A DNA stretch of 64,000 nt from Mallotus nudiflorus (taxonomy: Eukaryota > Streptophyta > Magnoliopsida > Malpighiales > Euphorbiaceae): NCBI GenBank assembly GCA_947683625.1, contig CANTUR010000644.1, positions 1,787,501 to 1,851,500 of the forward strand. The letters run 5' to 3'. Below the pieces are notes generated by a model that searched no databases, had not been told where the DNA came from, and was given only the letters and a program-made list of their open reading frames with translations. Positions 23,110 to 35,055 of the stretch are shown one piece after another (within the stretch, counting starts at the first letter, position 1; each line of letters starts with the position of its first letter). The translations under genes were made by a program, and so were the position numbers.

Positions 23110-25480
23110 TGTTGAAAAAAAAAAAAGCAATGGACAGAACCTCAAACAAAGCCGACACACAAGATTACAACCCAACTGGATAATACTAAAAGCAAATGTA
23201 AAAGGAAACAAGCATAGAGCATGGACCAAATGGATTAAAAGCTAACATGAAACAAACACTGTAACCCAACATCAATAAAATAAATTCAGCATCACTATAT
23301 TTTTTAAACATCAGCTAGAAGTGCTGCAACCAGTATTTTTACTTGTAAAAATTATGAAAATTTTGAATTCATAATTCTACAATCATCATGCACTGTTATT
23401 GATAAACATTTTACTTTTAAATACTACATTTTGAATGGTATGAACTTCCAATGAGTTGAAAAGTCAGGACATTCAATTAAAAAAAAAAGAAAAAAACTAT
23501 GTAATCATAAATTTTGTCTCACGCAAATGTTGTAAAACTTCCAAGTACTTCTCCTCCATTTTTTTGCTATGTTCGAACTTGAGTGTCTTCCTACTTCTTT
23601 TAATGCTAAATTCAAGTTTGGTTATTCTTTCATATTCTTCAACCATAACTTTCACCTCTGTCTCAAGCTCCTTTGTCTTCGTTCTCCAAACCTTGTAAGT
23701 GTTACTACTCTTAAACTGCTCTTTCAGAATAACACCGTCACCCATATCAGTTTCGAGAGCAATGAGTTTCTTTAATTCTGAATCTAGCATTTTATAGTGC
23801 TTCTCCAGATTCTCCAAGTAATAGTGTTTTTGTTGCTTACGAGCCTTTATATCTTGCGATATTTTGTATCCGAGGGTAGCAGTTGCGGCTGCTGCAGAAA
23901 TTCCCTCACTTGAAGAATCAGCCATTGCCAAATCAAGAAATTGCCCTCTCTGTACCAACGTAAACCTACAGAAAAAAAAAAAAAAAAAAAAAAGAATCTT
24001 TTAAGAATTGTGTACTTCAACTGATGAATTAGGAGCATTTGACATAGTTAAAGATAAATAGGGAAAGAGAAGGTAGCAAGGGTAGAGTAAAATCAGGTAC
24101 CTGAGTTATATTATTGTGTGCGTTCTCTGGATATCCAATGATGGAATTTATAGAAGGAAAAAGATTAGCGAGTATGTACGGTCCTTCACTTGGACTTTTT
24201 TTTTTTTTTTTTTAGTGACTAGGTTTGTGTGGTCAATAACTACACGCTTGACTCAGTCCACGTACATGGTTTTTTTCTTTAGTGATTTCTGTCAATATTT
24301 ATGTACTTCATTAGTTACATATTTGATTTCCTATTAACACTTAACTGCACTGATAAAAATGTAATATATTATCATTTATTAAGAGATTTTTATTATTTTT
24401 ATGTGATTAATATATAATAATATTAAAAAAATTAAAATATTAATTATAAAAATAAAGTTTGATTCTTAGATTAAATAGCTCATGCAATGTCCAAATTATA
24501 TGAAGTTATTTTTTTTTAATTAAATTTAGTAACAAGATGGAAAAATAGTATAAATAAATAAGCAATCATAAAAATTTATAAAACCTAAAAATTAAAATTT
24601 ATAATCAATAAAATATAAATGGTCACGAAATATAGATAACTAATCATGCATGGTATGGTATGAGTAAAAAAGTATTTTATTATTAATTTTTTTTAATTAT
24701 TTGTTATAAAATTTTAAAAAATTTTAAGAAATAGTTAAAAATAAAAGTGTCATATATCAAAATTTGTCCTAAATCACAATATTTATGTTTTTAATTTCTA
24801 TATATTTTACATACGCATTTTATTTCTTTTTCACCCATCACATTAAATGTATTGATCCTATAAAGAATTTAAAAGAACTTAATTTATTTTGAAGTATTGT
24901 ATTACAAACAAAAAAAAATCTCAGATCATGGTGACACTCGTCTCTTAAAATACAAAGTGATAGGAACCTATAAAATTACATTGTGACTAGTCGTTAGAAA
25001 TTGTCAATGGTGCATGAATATCAATCCATTTACGACTTGTATGTTTGAATTGTAAGGATAAGAATTATATCAATCTCTACCCTTTACTTGCTAAGTAGAT
25101 TTGGGTATAAGTGAGCTTTTAAACTCATTTGATAAACTAGGCAAAATAAACTCTATAAAATTTGTCTCATTTAATCTCATAACCAAATATGTGTAAATAT
25201 TCAATTGGCATTACTATGTAATTTCTCGGATATTTTTCTATTAATGAGGAAAGAATAATTTATGGAAGTCAATTTTAGCATAACATCTATTGCTAATTTC
25301 TTGGACATTACATTATAATTTGTTGGGTATTTGCCGGGTCAGCATAACATTGTGTGGAAGACTTTGTTTTTTTGTAACATGGGGATGGAGCGATGGCTCC
25401 ATGTAGTTCCCTAGCAGCTTCTTGGGGCCTACACCATTATTGAATTGGCCGAGAACAAGTTGAGTTGGTGATTCATTTTA
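23110..25480. repeat. Gene-repeat unit 2 (coiled-coil gene plus flanks)
   Basis: Collinear with unit 1 (19075-20850), with small indels such as a longer poly-A after the gene start and an added GAGTATGTACGGTCC segment. It contains the spacer block 24640-25110 (AAATTTGTCCTAAATCACAA, TTTCACCCATCACATTAAA) that recurs at 5500-5660, 9230-9330, 20290-20400 and 25870-25970. Confidence 0.85.
23497..23925 (-). CDS. Coiled-coil-only protein, NLR N-terminus-like, copy B
   Basis: A paralogue of 19448-19882: 142 residues from the ATG at 23925. In-frame codons extend upstream to 23958 but without an ATG. Against copy A I count seven amino-acid replacements (V/I, E/Q, Q/E, F/Y, R/K, D/V, A/T) and a two-residue deletion near the N-terminus. 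The three coiled-coil stretches and the terminal stop are in the same places. The common stop position in both copies argues that truncation before the NB-ARC preceded the duplication, or that the short protein is the true product. The A/T-rich downstream flank is also conserved between copies. Function is inferred only from resemblance to the NLR coiled coil. Confidence 0.6.
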   Translation of the reverse strand: MADSSSEGISAAAATATLGYKISQDIKARKQQKHYYLENLEKHYKMLDSELKKLIALETDMGDGVILKEQFKSSNTYKVWRTKTKELETEVKVMVEEYERITKLEFSIKRSRKTLKFEHSKKMEEKYLEVLQHLRETKFMIT

Positions 25481-26005
25481 GATAAACATCATTTACAGTC
25501 AAATGCTAGTTATACATCACAATTCAATGGCTATCCATTGTTTTGTGACTTATATTATGTTTAGTTGTATTTCATGTTCAAATAAGTAATTTATAAAATT
25601 TATTTCAAATGAATTATATATTTTATTTTAAACAAATTAAATAAGAAATCATAAAAATTTATAAAAGTTAAAAATTAAAATTTATAATTAAAAGAAATAA
25701 GAGATTCAGAAATGAAAATAATAAATAAAATATAAATGGTCACGAAATATAGATAACTAATGATGCATGGTATGGTATGAGTAAAAAAGTATTTCATTAT
25801 TAATTTTTTATTATTTATTATAAAATTTTAAAAATTTTTAAGAAACAGTTAAAAATAAAAGTGTATATATCAAAATTTGTGCTAAATCATAGCATTTATA
25901 TTTTTAATTTCTATATATTTTACATAGGCATTTTATTTCTTTTTCACCTGTCACACTAAATTGCAGTTTAATAGAAATGTATTAATACTATGAAGAATTT
26001 AAAAG
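25481..26005 (+). repeat. Start of gene-repeat unit 3 spacer
   Basis: After about 150 bases of AT-rich sequence, 25640-26005 repeats the spacer block of unit 2 (CACGAAATATAGATAACTAA, TTTCACCTGTCACACTAAA, GAATTTAAAAG). It is cut at 26005 by the retrotransposon block, with AAAAG (26001-26005) as the left target duplication, and resumes at 48306. Confidence 0.82.
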
Positions 26006-26028
26006 AGTCAAGGGTTTGATGTATGAAG
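26006..26028 (-). mobile_element. Terminal 23 bp of the Cop5 3' LTR
   Basis: These bases nearly match 48162-48184, the end of the Cop5 5' LTR next to its primer-binding site (shared words AGTCAAGG and TTTGATGTAT). They lie just inside the AAAAG duplication. I infer that Cop3 landed 23 bp inside the Cop5 3' LTR. Confidence 0.55.
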
Positions 26029-26221
26029 TGATAAGTCCTACACTCATACAGCTATCTTGTAACCATAATTTGTTATTCTTGTTAATTTGTTTTATTCTTG
26101 TTAGTTTGTTATAGTTTGTTATAGGCAGTACTTATCTTCTCTTGGGCTGCACCTGTATATAATATTAACTCTGTAACATTGTTGATACATGTGAATACAA
26201 TATACAAGCCAAAACTCTTCA
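26029..26221 (+). repeat. Cop3 5' LTR
   Basis: A 193-bp sequence from TGATAAGTCC to AAAACTCTTCA, placed directly before the primer-binding site. There is no second copy in the window, so the left end is set by the TG dinucleotide and the end of Cop5 LTR homology. Confidence 0.68.
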
Positions 26222-26233
26222 TGGTATCAAAGC
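26222..26233 (+). other. Cop3 primer-binding site
   Basis: TGGTATCAAAGC directly abuts the LTR. It matches the TGGTATCAGAGC initiator-tRNA-Met-complementary consensus except for one base. Confidence 0.82.
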
Positions 26234-26241
26234 TCCAAAAA

Positions 26242-29200
26242 TTGATGGGCAAATTATTCCTACTTCCTCTTCTTCCAACCTCTCTACCTCTACTACCACT
26301 AATCATTCACTTTCAATTAAACTAATCTCTCAAAATTACCTCACATGGAAAGCACAATTCAACCTCTTCTTAATTATCATAAATTCAATGGTCTCATTGA
26401 TGGTTCCATGGCAACTCCTCCTACTACAATTCCCTCTACAAACAACACAACTCCTCCAACACCAAATCCTGACTATAATGAATGGTTTCAAAAAGATTAG
26501 CTCCTCCTTTCTTGGAATTTTTTCTTCTCTATCTAAAGAAGTATTTCCCTATGTTATTGGCATGAACACATCCTTTGCTGCCTGGCAAGCACTTGAAAGT
26601 GCTTTTGGTTCTATATCTCAGAATCGTCAATTACAAATTCATATTGAACTTCAAGAATTGAAGAAACATGACTTATCTATCACTCAATATCTCTAAAAAG
26701 TCAAATCTCTTGCGGATGAATTAGCTTCAGCTGGTAGGCCTCTCTCCAATGCTGAATTCAATGCTATTATTTACCAAAATTTGGGGTATGAATTTCATAG
26801 CATCATTACTACTTTAAATCAACGCCCAACTCCTGTCACTTTTCTAGAACTTCATAGGCAATTTGTGGCTCATTAAATTCTAATCAAAAGCATTCAAGAA
26901 CAGCATGTTGCTAATCTTGTAAAACATCATTTTATTGCCTCATCTTCCTCTTACTAGCGCCCCTGCCCTTCTTTTCCCTCTACTCCTCATTCGGTCCCCT
27001 CACATATCACCTATCCAACCCACCCACGACCCTCCCTTTCATTCCGCAGAAAAAAAAATCAATGTCAAATATGTGGTTATCACAACCATATCGATGATAG
27101 GTGTCGTAAAAGTTATGAACAACACCCACATTCATTTTATCCACAAGCCAATATTGCCACCACTATGGATCTGCTCCCTTCTCCACTTTATACCTCTCCC
27201 TCCGTATCACATACATCACCATTCAACAACCCCTGGTATCCAGATACAAGCACCACTCATTACATGACATCAGATCCTCAAATGATTTCCAACCCTACTA
27301 TATACTATGGTTCTTATTAAATTATTGACGACAATGGCCAATCTCTACCCATTGCAAACACTGGTACATGCACTCATCCTTCTCCATTCTATAATAAGGA
27401 CTTCGTTCTTAAAAATGTTCTTCATGTTCCACATATTCAAAAATCTTTACTCTCTGTTCAAAAATTTACTAATGATAATTCTTGTTTGTTTGAATTTTGG
27501 CCAAATTTTCCATCAAGGATCAACTCACCAAGGCAACCCTGTTGCGAGGCCGGAGTGACAATGGACTGTATGTGATGCCACTAATTGTTTCTTTACCTCC
27601 CCAACAAGCTCTCCTCACAAAGAAAATGACATTTGACGATTGGCATGCTCGTTTAGGCTATCTACGTCACCGCACCATTTCCAAGATTATTCAAGACAAT
27701 AATTTACCAATTTCAAATTCAATAAAAATGACTTGCTCCTCTTGTCATTTAGGCAAACTAGCTAAATTACCTTTTGCTTCTATAGAACACACATATAATG
27801 CTCCTTTCCAAATTGTTCATTCTGATGTCTGGGGTCCTTCTCCAGTAACATCCTGTCATGGTTATCGTTATTTTATTTTATTTATTGATGATTTCACTAG
27901 ATTTACTTGGATTTACTTTCTTAAAAATAAAAGTGATGTTTATTATATGTTTCTTAATTTTGAAGCATATGTAAAAAGTCAATTTAACGCTACTATCAAG
28001 GCTTTTCATTCTTATTGGGGAGGTGAATTTCAAAAGTTGCATAAATATTTCACTCAAAATGGCATTGTACATCGAATTGCATGTCCTTACACACACTCTT
28101 TGAATGAAAAATTCGACATACAGTTGATACTAGCTTAACATTGTTAGCCCATTCTCATGTTCCTTTCAAATTTTAGACTTATGCTTTTCGAACAACCATT
28201 AATTCTATTAATGCATTACGCACTCATGTTTTAAACAATTTTTCACCTCATCAAAAATTATTTCACCAAAAGCCAAAATATTTTAAAACCAAAATATTTG
28301 GCTATGCGATATATCCCAATCTCCGTCCCTACAATTAGTTTAAATTTTCATTTCAAAGTCATGCATGTGTTTATCTTGGTATTGCTACTAATAATGCTGG
28401 ATATGATTGCTTTGATATTCAAAATAACAGATTTTATGTTGTAAGAAGTGCCAAATTTGACCTATCATCTTTTCCTTTTCAACGCCGCATGCTATCCCAC
28501 CAAACACGTCTCCATCAAAATCAACTTGGCTCACAATACAATCTCATGTTACTCCAAATCCCTTGCCAGGTACATCACTTATTTCCAATCCCCCATTATC
28601 TCATATTCCACTAAGTCCCACTCAACCACTACCACCTAGTTCAGTCCCACTGGCTCCTACCCCATCCACCACACCCTTATCACAACCTCATCATTATCCC
28701 TCATCTGTATCCTGATAAGACACCACCACTCACTCAATATCATCATCACCCTCTCTCGATATCCAACAAACACAAGCCACACATGATTTATCTAGTCCTA
28801 CCGAATTAAACTTGGTTGTTGATTTAACTGATTATAATCCCTCCTCCACCGCTTCCCAGCAACCTACCCGTACCCACAATATGACTCTTCGACCACATAC
28901 CATGGCTAAACATCAAACTAATATTGTACTTTCTCTAGCCCATTCCTTGAATTATTTGGAACATGAACCTACATTTTTCAGGGATGTAGTTCATTTTCCA
29001 GAATGGTGCAAGGCTATGGATCATGAAATCAGTGCTTTGCAATCTACCAACACATGGAGCCTTGTCCTACCACCACCCACAGCAAATATCATTGACAACA
29101 AATGGATTTTTCGTATCAAATGCAAGCATGATGGTATAGTTGAACGCTATAAAACCCACCTTGTAGCAAAAGGCTTCACTCAACTCTCTAGTATTGACTA

Positions 29201-30480
29201 CAAGGACACATTCAGCCCTGTTATCAAAGCCATAACAATCAGAGTCATTACGATATATCGCATAGCCAAATATGCTATATATCACAATGAATCAATGGTC
29301 TATGCGACAACTAGATGTGTCTAATGCTTTTCTACGTGGTAATGTTGAAGAAGATCTCTACATGTCCCAACCATAAGGCTACATTGACTCTCATCATCTA
29401 AATTATGTTTGCAAATTGAACAGGTCATTTTATGGGCTTAAACAGGCACCATAAGCTTGGTTTGCTCGACTTACTGCTTGTCTTTATTCCTTGAAATTTA
29501 TCTCCTCCAACGCTGATAGTTCTCTCTTCATTCTCTAACAAGCTAATCATTCTATTTTTATGTTATTCTATATCGATGATATTGTTGTTACATGCTTATG
29601 CCTGAAACTCATCTAATAAATCATTGAGGCCCTTAAACTAGCATTTCCAATTTGTGATTTGGGCACTCTACATTACTTTCTTAGTATGTAATTCAAACAA
29701 AACCCAGATGGCAACTTCCTCACATAAAGCCGCTACCTACATAATCTGCTTCACAAACACGAAATGGCCAACTATAAGCCTTATTCAACACTGATGCATT
29801 CATCCTCCACTTTATCTAAATTGGTTGGCACACCACTTCCCAAGGGAGATGTTTATCGCCAAATCATAGGTGCTCTACAATGTGCTACCATCACACGCCT
29901 AGACATAGCATATAGTGTCAACAAGCTTTGTCAATTTATCCATAATACAACTAACATTCATTGGAAAACACTTAAGAGGCTCCTTCGCTACATTCAGGGC
30001 ACCAAAACTGTTAGCCTTTTCTACTCCAAAAACACTACACCTCAATTACATTACTACACGGATAGCGATTAAGGAGGTGATCTAAATGACAGACGCTCAA
30101 CATTAGGTTATACAATTTATTTTGGCTCTTCTTTGATTTCTTGGTTAGCCAAGAAGTAGCCAATAATTACCTGGTCATCCATAGAAAGTGAGTATAAAAC
30201 GGTTGCTAATGCTACCTCTGAATTAATTTAGCTATGTGCACTCCTATGTGAACTTGGGTATCCACTTTCTCATGCTACATTATCTTATGATAATATTGGT
30301 GCACTTTATTTAAGCACAAATCTAGTCTTCCATGCCTATACCAAGCATATTGAACTGGATTACAATTTTATTCGTGAACAAGTTGCATCTGGCTTTCTCC
30401 AACTTCAGTTTGTATCCACACATGATCAAGTTGCAGATCTGTTTACCAAATCCCTGCTGTAAGCATCCAATTTCAAGATG
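26242..30480 (+). pseudogene. Cop3 gag-pol polyprotein, degenerate
   Basis: In order: gag (about 26300-26930, QLQIHIELQELKKHDLSITQYL at 26625-26690); a zinc knuckle CQICGYHNHIDDRC (27064-27105), a good CX2CX4HX4C; protease with DTSTTHYMT in place of the usual D(S/T)GATHHMT (about 27235-27270); GAG-pre-integrase and integrase (27497-28138) with HARLGY, CSSCHLGK and HSDVWGPSP; RT (28812-29700) with WIFRIKCKHDG, LVAKGFTQ and an FYIDDIVV catalytic box at 29570; RNase H (29764-30480) with YTDSD and KHIELDYNFIREQV. Frameshifts and stops break it repeatedly. The integrase Asp of the usual (S/D)xxGGEF block is Tyr (HSYWGGEF), so it is inactive at that residue as well. Confidence 0.9.
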
Positions 30481-30499
30481 CAATTGTGTACAATTACGA

Positions 30500-32283
30500 T
30501 GTAAGCCCCTATGATGAAATTTATTCAAAAATTGAACTTGGTTGTCAATTTTTTAGACTTTAGGGACTAAATTGCAATATTTTTTAGGATTTGATTGCAA
30601 AGAAGTCAATTTTTAGGGGTCTTCTGGTAATTAAAAGTTTTAAAAAAATTTGAATTGGTGTAATGTTGACGCGTAAAAGTCTCATTTTTTCAAATTTTTA
30701 CATTTTTTATCAATTTTTTCAGTGTTTTAATTGGTTAAAAATTGAATTTTATTATTTTTTTATCTAGAAAAGATTTTGACGCATTCAAAACATATAAATT
30801 TCAAAAATCAAATCCCTATCAGTCTTTTTTGATGAGAAGATGAGTTTGTTCCTCCAAAGGAGGAAGCCAGTATGCACAGACTCTGCATTTAAAAGCAGAG
30901 TTTGCATGCGTGCGTGGGGAGAATTTTTTTTAGGAGACACATAGAGAGAACAACGTAAAAAACCTGACTGTGCAAAAAAACCCTAAAAATCAAAAAGCTA
31001 CTTAGAACGCCCTTTCCAGTCCATAATCAACAACAATTCAATTTCAACGGTGATAATCCAATCTGAGGGGCTAAAAAGAGCATTTGCACAGCATCTAAAA
31101 TTATCAGTGTTCTTTTCTATTTGAATCTTTTCTATTATTTTCTTTTTATGATTTTTATTTTATTATTGTTTTGATTATTCGATTTCACTACTAATATGAT
31201 TGCTTTTGTGTTTTTGTTTTGATGTCCGCATGTGGATTGAGGAGGATACTGCCTGTGTTTAGATGAACAAAAGGTCTATGGAATGCCATAGAAGAACCTA
31301 TGTTTTTTTCTAGTAGAACTTAGGATTTTTATCTTTATTTTGTATTTTGGTATCCTGTGTAGTTTTGTACATTGGTATTTTGTACATAGTTTGTAATAAG
31401 CCCAGTAGTGGGAATAGTGAAAGATTTAATTTTCTACACTTTAAAATTAATTAGTAAAACTAGGTTCACTGTGTAATCTTTTATAAAATTAATGATGGCT
31501 TTAGTTAATTAGGGTTTGTATGTAATTAAATTAGGTTTTTTAAAAATCATATATGAATTTGTTTTGATTTGATTTTGTATGTATAATTGTTTATATATTT
31601 TTTTTTATGTTTTTAGGCTTTTTTATATTATTTTGGGCCCCAAGCCCATGCTTAGGTCCAACTCACTATAAATAGGCTTAAAAATGGTTTAGGACTTTAA
31701 ATAATTAAAATCAACTTAGGCCCATTAGGTTAATTATATTTTAGTCCCATTTATTTAATTAAAACTTGTTTAGACTTTGCTCAGCCCACTTAATTTCATT
31801 TCTTTTAAAATAAATAGTCCTAGGTCCACATTTCACTTAAAATAAAACCAAGTTAGACTTAGGCCCATTAATTTAACTTTCCTTTAAAATTAAATAGACT
31901 TAAGCTCATTTCTTAGACAGACTAAAATAAATAGATCTAGGCTCACTAATTAATAAAAATGTAGGCCCACTTTTAGTCTCTTTCTCACTTGTAAATAAAA
32001 TGTAAATCTAGCTAACTTTTTAATAAAATTAACATAGTTTAGACTTAAGGACAATGCGATCTTGAGTACATTTTTTATGTGTAATTTTATTGACTAGATG
32101 CTTAGGGTTAGATGGATGTCAAAATAGAGTTTAATAAAATTACATGTAATTAGAGAATGAAATAATCATTTATAAAATTGTTCTTAATGAACACGAGACT
32201 AAGAGAAGTTAGTATTCCGTATCCAAAATCTCCTGGTTGTGGTGCTAGCTTTCTTTTAAGGAATCGAGTACCACCTTTTCAAT
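30500..32283. mobile_element. Unclassified repeat between Cop3 and Gyp3
   Basis: 1.8 kb with no coding sequence I recognise. The first part (30508-30660) has LTR-like phrasing (GTAAGCCCCTATGATG, GACTTTAGGGACTAAATTGC). The middle carries poly-T runs and the word GGTCTATGGAATGCCATAG. 31630-31960 repeats phrases such as CTTAGGCCCATTAGGTTAAT and TTTAGGCCCA. The end reads GGAATCGAGTACCACC (32262) just before Gyp3 coding begins. It may be LTR/leader sequence of a different retrotransposon, but no partner copy is in the window. Confidence 0.4.
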
Positions 32284-32299
32284 TTATCCCAGTTATTAC

Positions 32300-35050
32300 C
32301 CTGGACAAGCCAGAGTGTTCACACTAACTCCTCAAGATGCTCAGGCATCCAATGCAATGGTTACAGGTACTCTTCCAGTTTGTTATCTTAATGCTAGAGT
32401 TTTGTTTGATCCGAGTGTATTGCATTCTTTTGTATCTCCTATTTTTTCTTTAAGAATGGGACGACAACCATCTAAGTTGTAAATTCCATTGTCTGTAGCA
32501 ACTCCATTTAGCGACGAGTTGGAGAACGATATAGTCTTTTCATCTTGTTTAGTGTTAGTGGAAGGTAGAGAGTTGCTAGTAGATTTATTTCTATAGGATG
32601 TGTTAGATTTTGATGTGATTTTGGGGATGGATTGGTTAGCTCGACAATATGCCACTTTGGATTGTCGAAAGAAAGAAGTGATCTTTAGTTACCTAAATGA
32701 TGAGGAATTTCAATTTAGAGGTGATAAGAGTTCAATGCCTCAGAATCTCATCTCTGCAATTACAACTAGAAAGATGCTTAAAAGGGAGTGTCAAGGCTAT
32801 TTAGCTATGGTTAAGGATACAAAGGTAGAAAAGGGGATAGTTAAGAATATGTTAGTAGTGTGCAAGTTTCTTAATATTTTTCCTAAAGAATTACCAGGAT
32901 TGCCACAAAAAGAGATAAAATTTTGTATTAATGTTGTACCTTATATAGACCCTATCTCTATACCACCTTATAGAATAGCGCCTGCATAATTAAAGGAGCT
33001 TAGAGAATAGTTACAAGAGTTGCTTAATAAGGGTTTCATTGGACCCAACATGTCTCCTTGGGGTGCGCTAGTACTATTTGTCAAGAAGAAAAATGGTAGT
33101 CTCTAACTTTGTATCGATTATAAGTATTTGAACAAAGTTACTATCAAGAACAAGTATCCACTTTCAAGAAGTAATAATTCGGTTGATCAGCTTCAAGGAG
33201 CTCAATGTTTTTCCAAGATTAACCTTAGGTTATGGTATCATCAATTGAGAATTAAAAGCAGAGATATACCCAAGACTGCATTTTAGATAAGATATGGCTA
33301 TTATGAGTTTTTGGTGATGTCCTTTGGGTTAACTAATGCCCTAACATCTTTTATAGACTTAATGAATTAGGTGTTTAGGTCATTCTTGGACCACTTTGCA
33401 ATAGTATTTATTGACGATATTTGGTGTATTCTAAAAATAAAAAGGAACATGATATGCATTTAAGGATGATGCTTTGGATTTTATGGGAGCATCAATTGTA
33501 TGCCAAATTCTCTAAATGTTAGTCATGGTTAGACCAAGTGAAATTCTTAGGCCATGTGGTATCCAAAGATGGCATATAAGTGGATCCCAAGAAGATTAAA
33601 GCCATTATAAAGTGGTCATGACCCATAATAGTCACTACAGTCAGGAGTTTTCTAGGTTTAGCTAATTACTATAGGAGATTTATGAAGAATTTTTCTAAAA
33701 TAGCCACACCTTTGACTAGGTTTACTAAAAAAATGCTAAGTTTCTATGGACAGACAAATGTGAGGAGCATTTTAAGACACTCAAGGATATATTGACTTTA
33801 GCTTTAGTGTTGACTTTGCCTTCAAGAGGTGAAGGATATACAGTGTATTATAATGCTTCTCAAGTAGGATTGGATTGTATATTAATACAAAATGGAAGAG
33901 TGATTGCTTATACTTCCCGTCAGCTAAAGAAGCACGAGTAGAACTATCCTACTCATGATTTGGAAATGGCAGTTATGGTGTTTGCATTGAAGATTTAGAG
34001 ACATTACTTATACGATGTAACTTGCAAGGTATACACTAATAACAAGAGTTTGAAGTATATTTTCCAGCAAAGGGATTTAAACTAAAGACATAGAAGATGG
34101 ATAAAACTTTTAAAGGATTATGATTACTCTATTCTTTAATATCCATGAAATGCTAATATGGTAGCTGATGCATTGAGTAAAAAGTCAGCAGGAAGCCTTG
34201 CTGATATTAGCTCGTAAAGGAGGCCAATCATTAAAGAGTTACATGAGTTAATTGATCAAAGGTTACAGTGGAAGGTAACCAAGAAATGTCTCTTAGATCA
34301 ATTGAATGTACAATCAATGTATTTGGATAGAGTGAAAGTAGCTCAGAAAAGGGACCCACAGTTACAAAGAATAATGTCAGAGGTGCAACAGGGTTAATCT
34401 ATAGACTTTGTAATTGACAGTAAGGGTGTGCTACATTTGGGCACTAGGTTGTGTGTACCATATATAGATGATTTAAGAAAAAAGATTATGGAAGAGGCAC
34501 ACTTTTCTGCTTATAGTGTTCATTCAGGTTCTACCAAAATGTATCATGATTTAAAAGATACGTATTGGTGGAATAGGATGAAAAAGGACATTATGAAGTT
34601 TGTATCTAGGTGTCTCACATGCTAGTACATAAAATTAGAACATTAAAGACCATTGGGATTACTACAACAGTTACCCATTCTTAAATGAAAGTGGAACATG
34701 ATTGCGATGGAATCTGTTTCTAGATTGCCTTACACATTAAGTGGCTAAAATGCCATATGGGTGATAGTTAATATATTGACCAAATCAGCTCACTTCTTGC
34801 CAATTAAGAAGACTTATACTATAGACAAACTGGCTAGATTATACATCAACCGAATTGTTTACTTATATAGGGTGCCAGAAAGTATAATGTTGGATAGAGG
34901 AGCTACCTTTACTTTAGACTTTTGGCAAGAGTTGCATAAAGCATTAGGTACAAGGCTTAATTTCAACATAGCATTTCATCCTAAAACTAATGGCCAGTTA
35001 CAAAGGATCATTCATACATTGGAGGATATGCTTCGGATGTGTGTAATAGA
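32300..35050 (+). pseudogene. Gyp3 pol: protease, RT, RNase H, integrase N-part
   Basis: Ty3/gypsy pol with many stops. Protease region: VLDFDVILGMDWLARQYATLDC (32600-32665). RT: PPYRIAPA, SPWGALVLFVKKKNGS, LCIDYKYLNKVTIKNKYPLS, DIPKTAF, GYYEFLVMSFGLTNA, and a FIDD catalytic box near 33408 followed by a one-base frameshift. RNase H lies in broken frames around 33830-34190. The integrase zinc finger HHCC is seen in 34500-34625 (HFSAYSVHSGSTKMYHDL ... CLTC), and the core in 34761-35050 (TKSAHFLPIKKTYTIDKLA, LDRGATFT, TNGQLQRIIHTLEDMLR). Protease-RT-RNase H-integrase is the gypsy order. The reading breaks at 35055 where Cop4 is inserted. Confidence 0.9.
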
Positions 35051-35055
35051 CTTTG

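Larger units (their letters stand above)
26029..30499 (+). mobile_element. Cop3: Ty1/copia element lacking its 3' LTR
   Basis: A plus-strand copia element with 5' LTR (26029-26221), primer-binding site (26222-26233) and degenerate gag-pol. It ends near 30499 just after the RNase H C-terminus, where an unrelated repeat begins, so the polypurine tract and 3' LTR are missing. Confidence 0.88.

Noticed and set aside
26935..27267. 110-codon Pro/His-rich ORF on plus
   Set aside because: It is an out-of-frame reading of Cop3 gag. The correct frame shows the zinc knuckle CQICGYHNHIDDRC.
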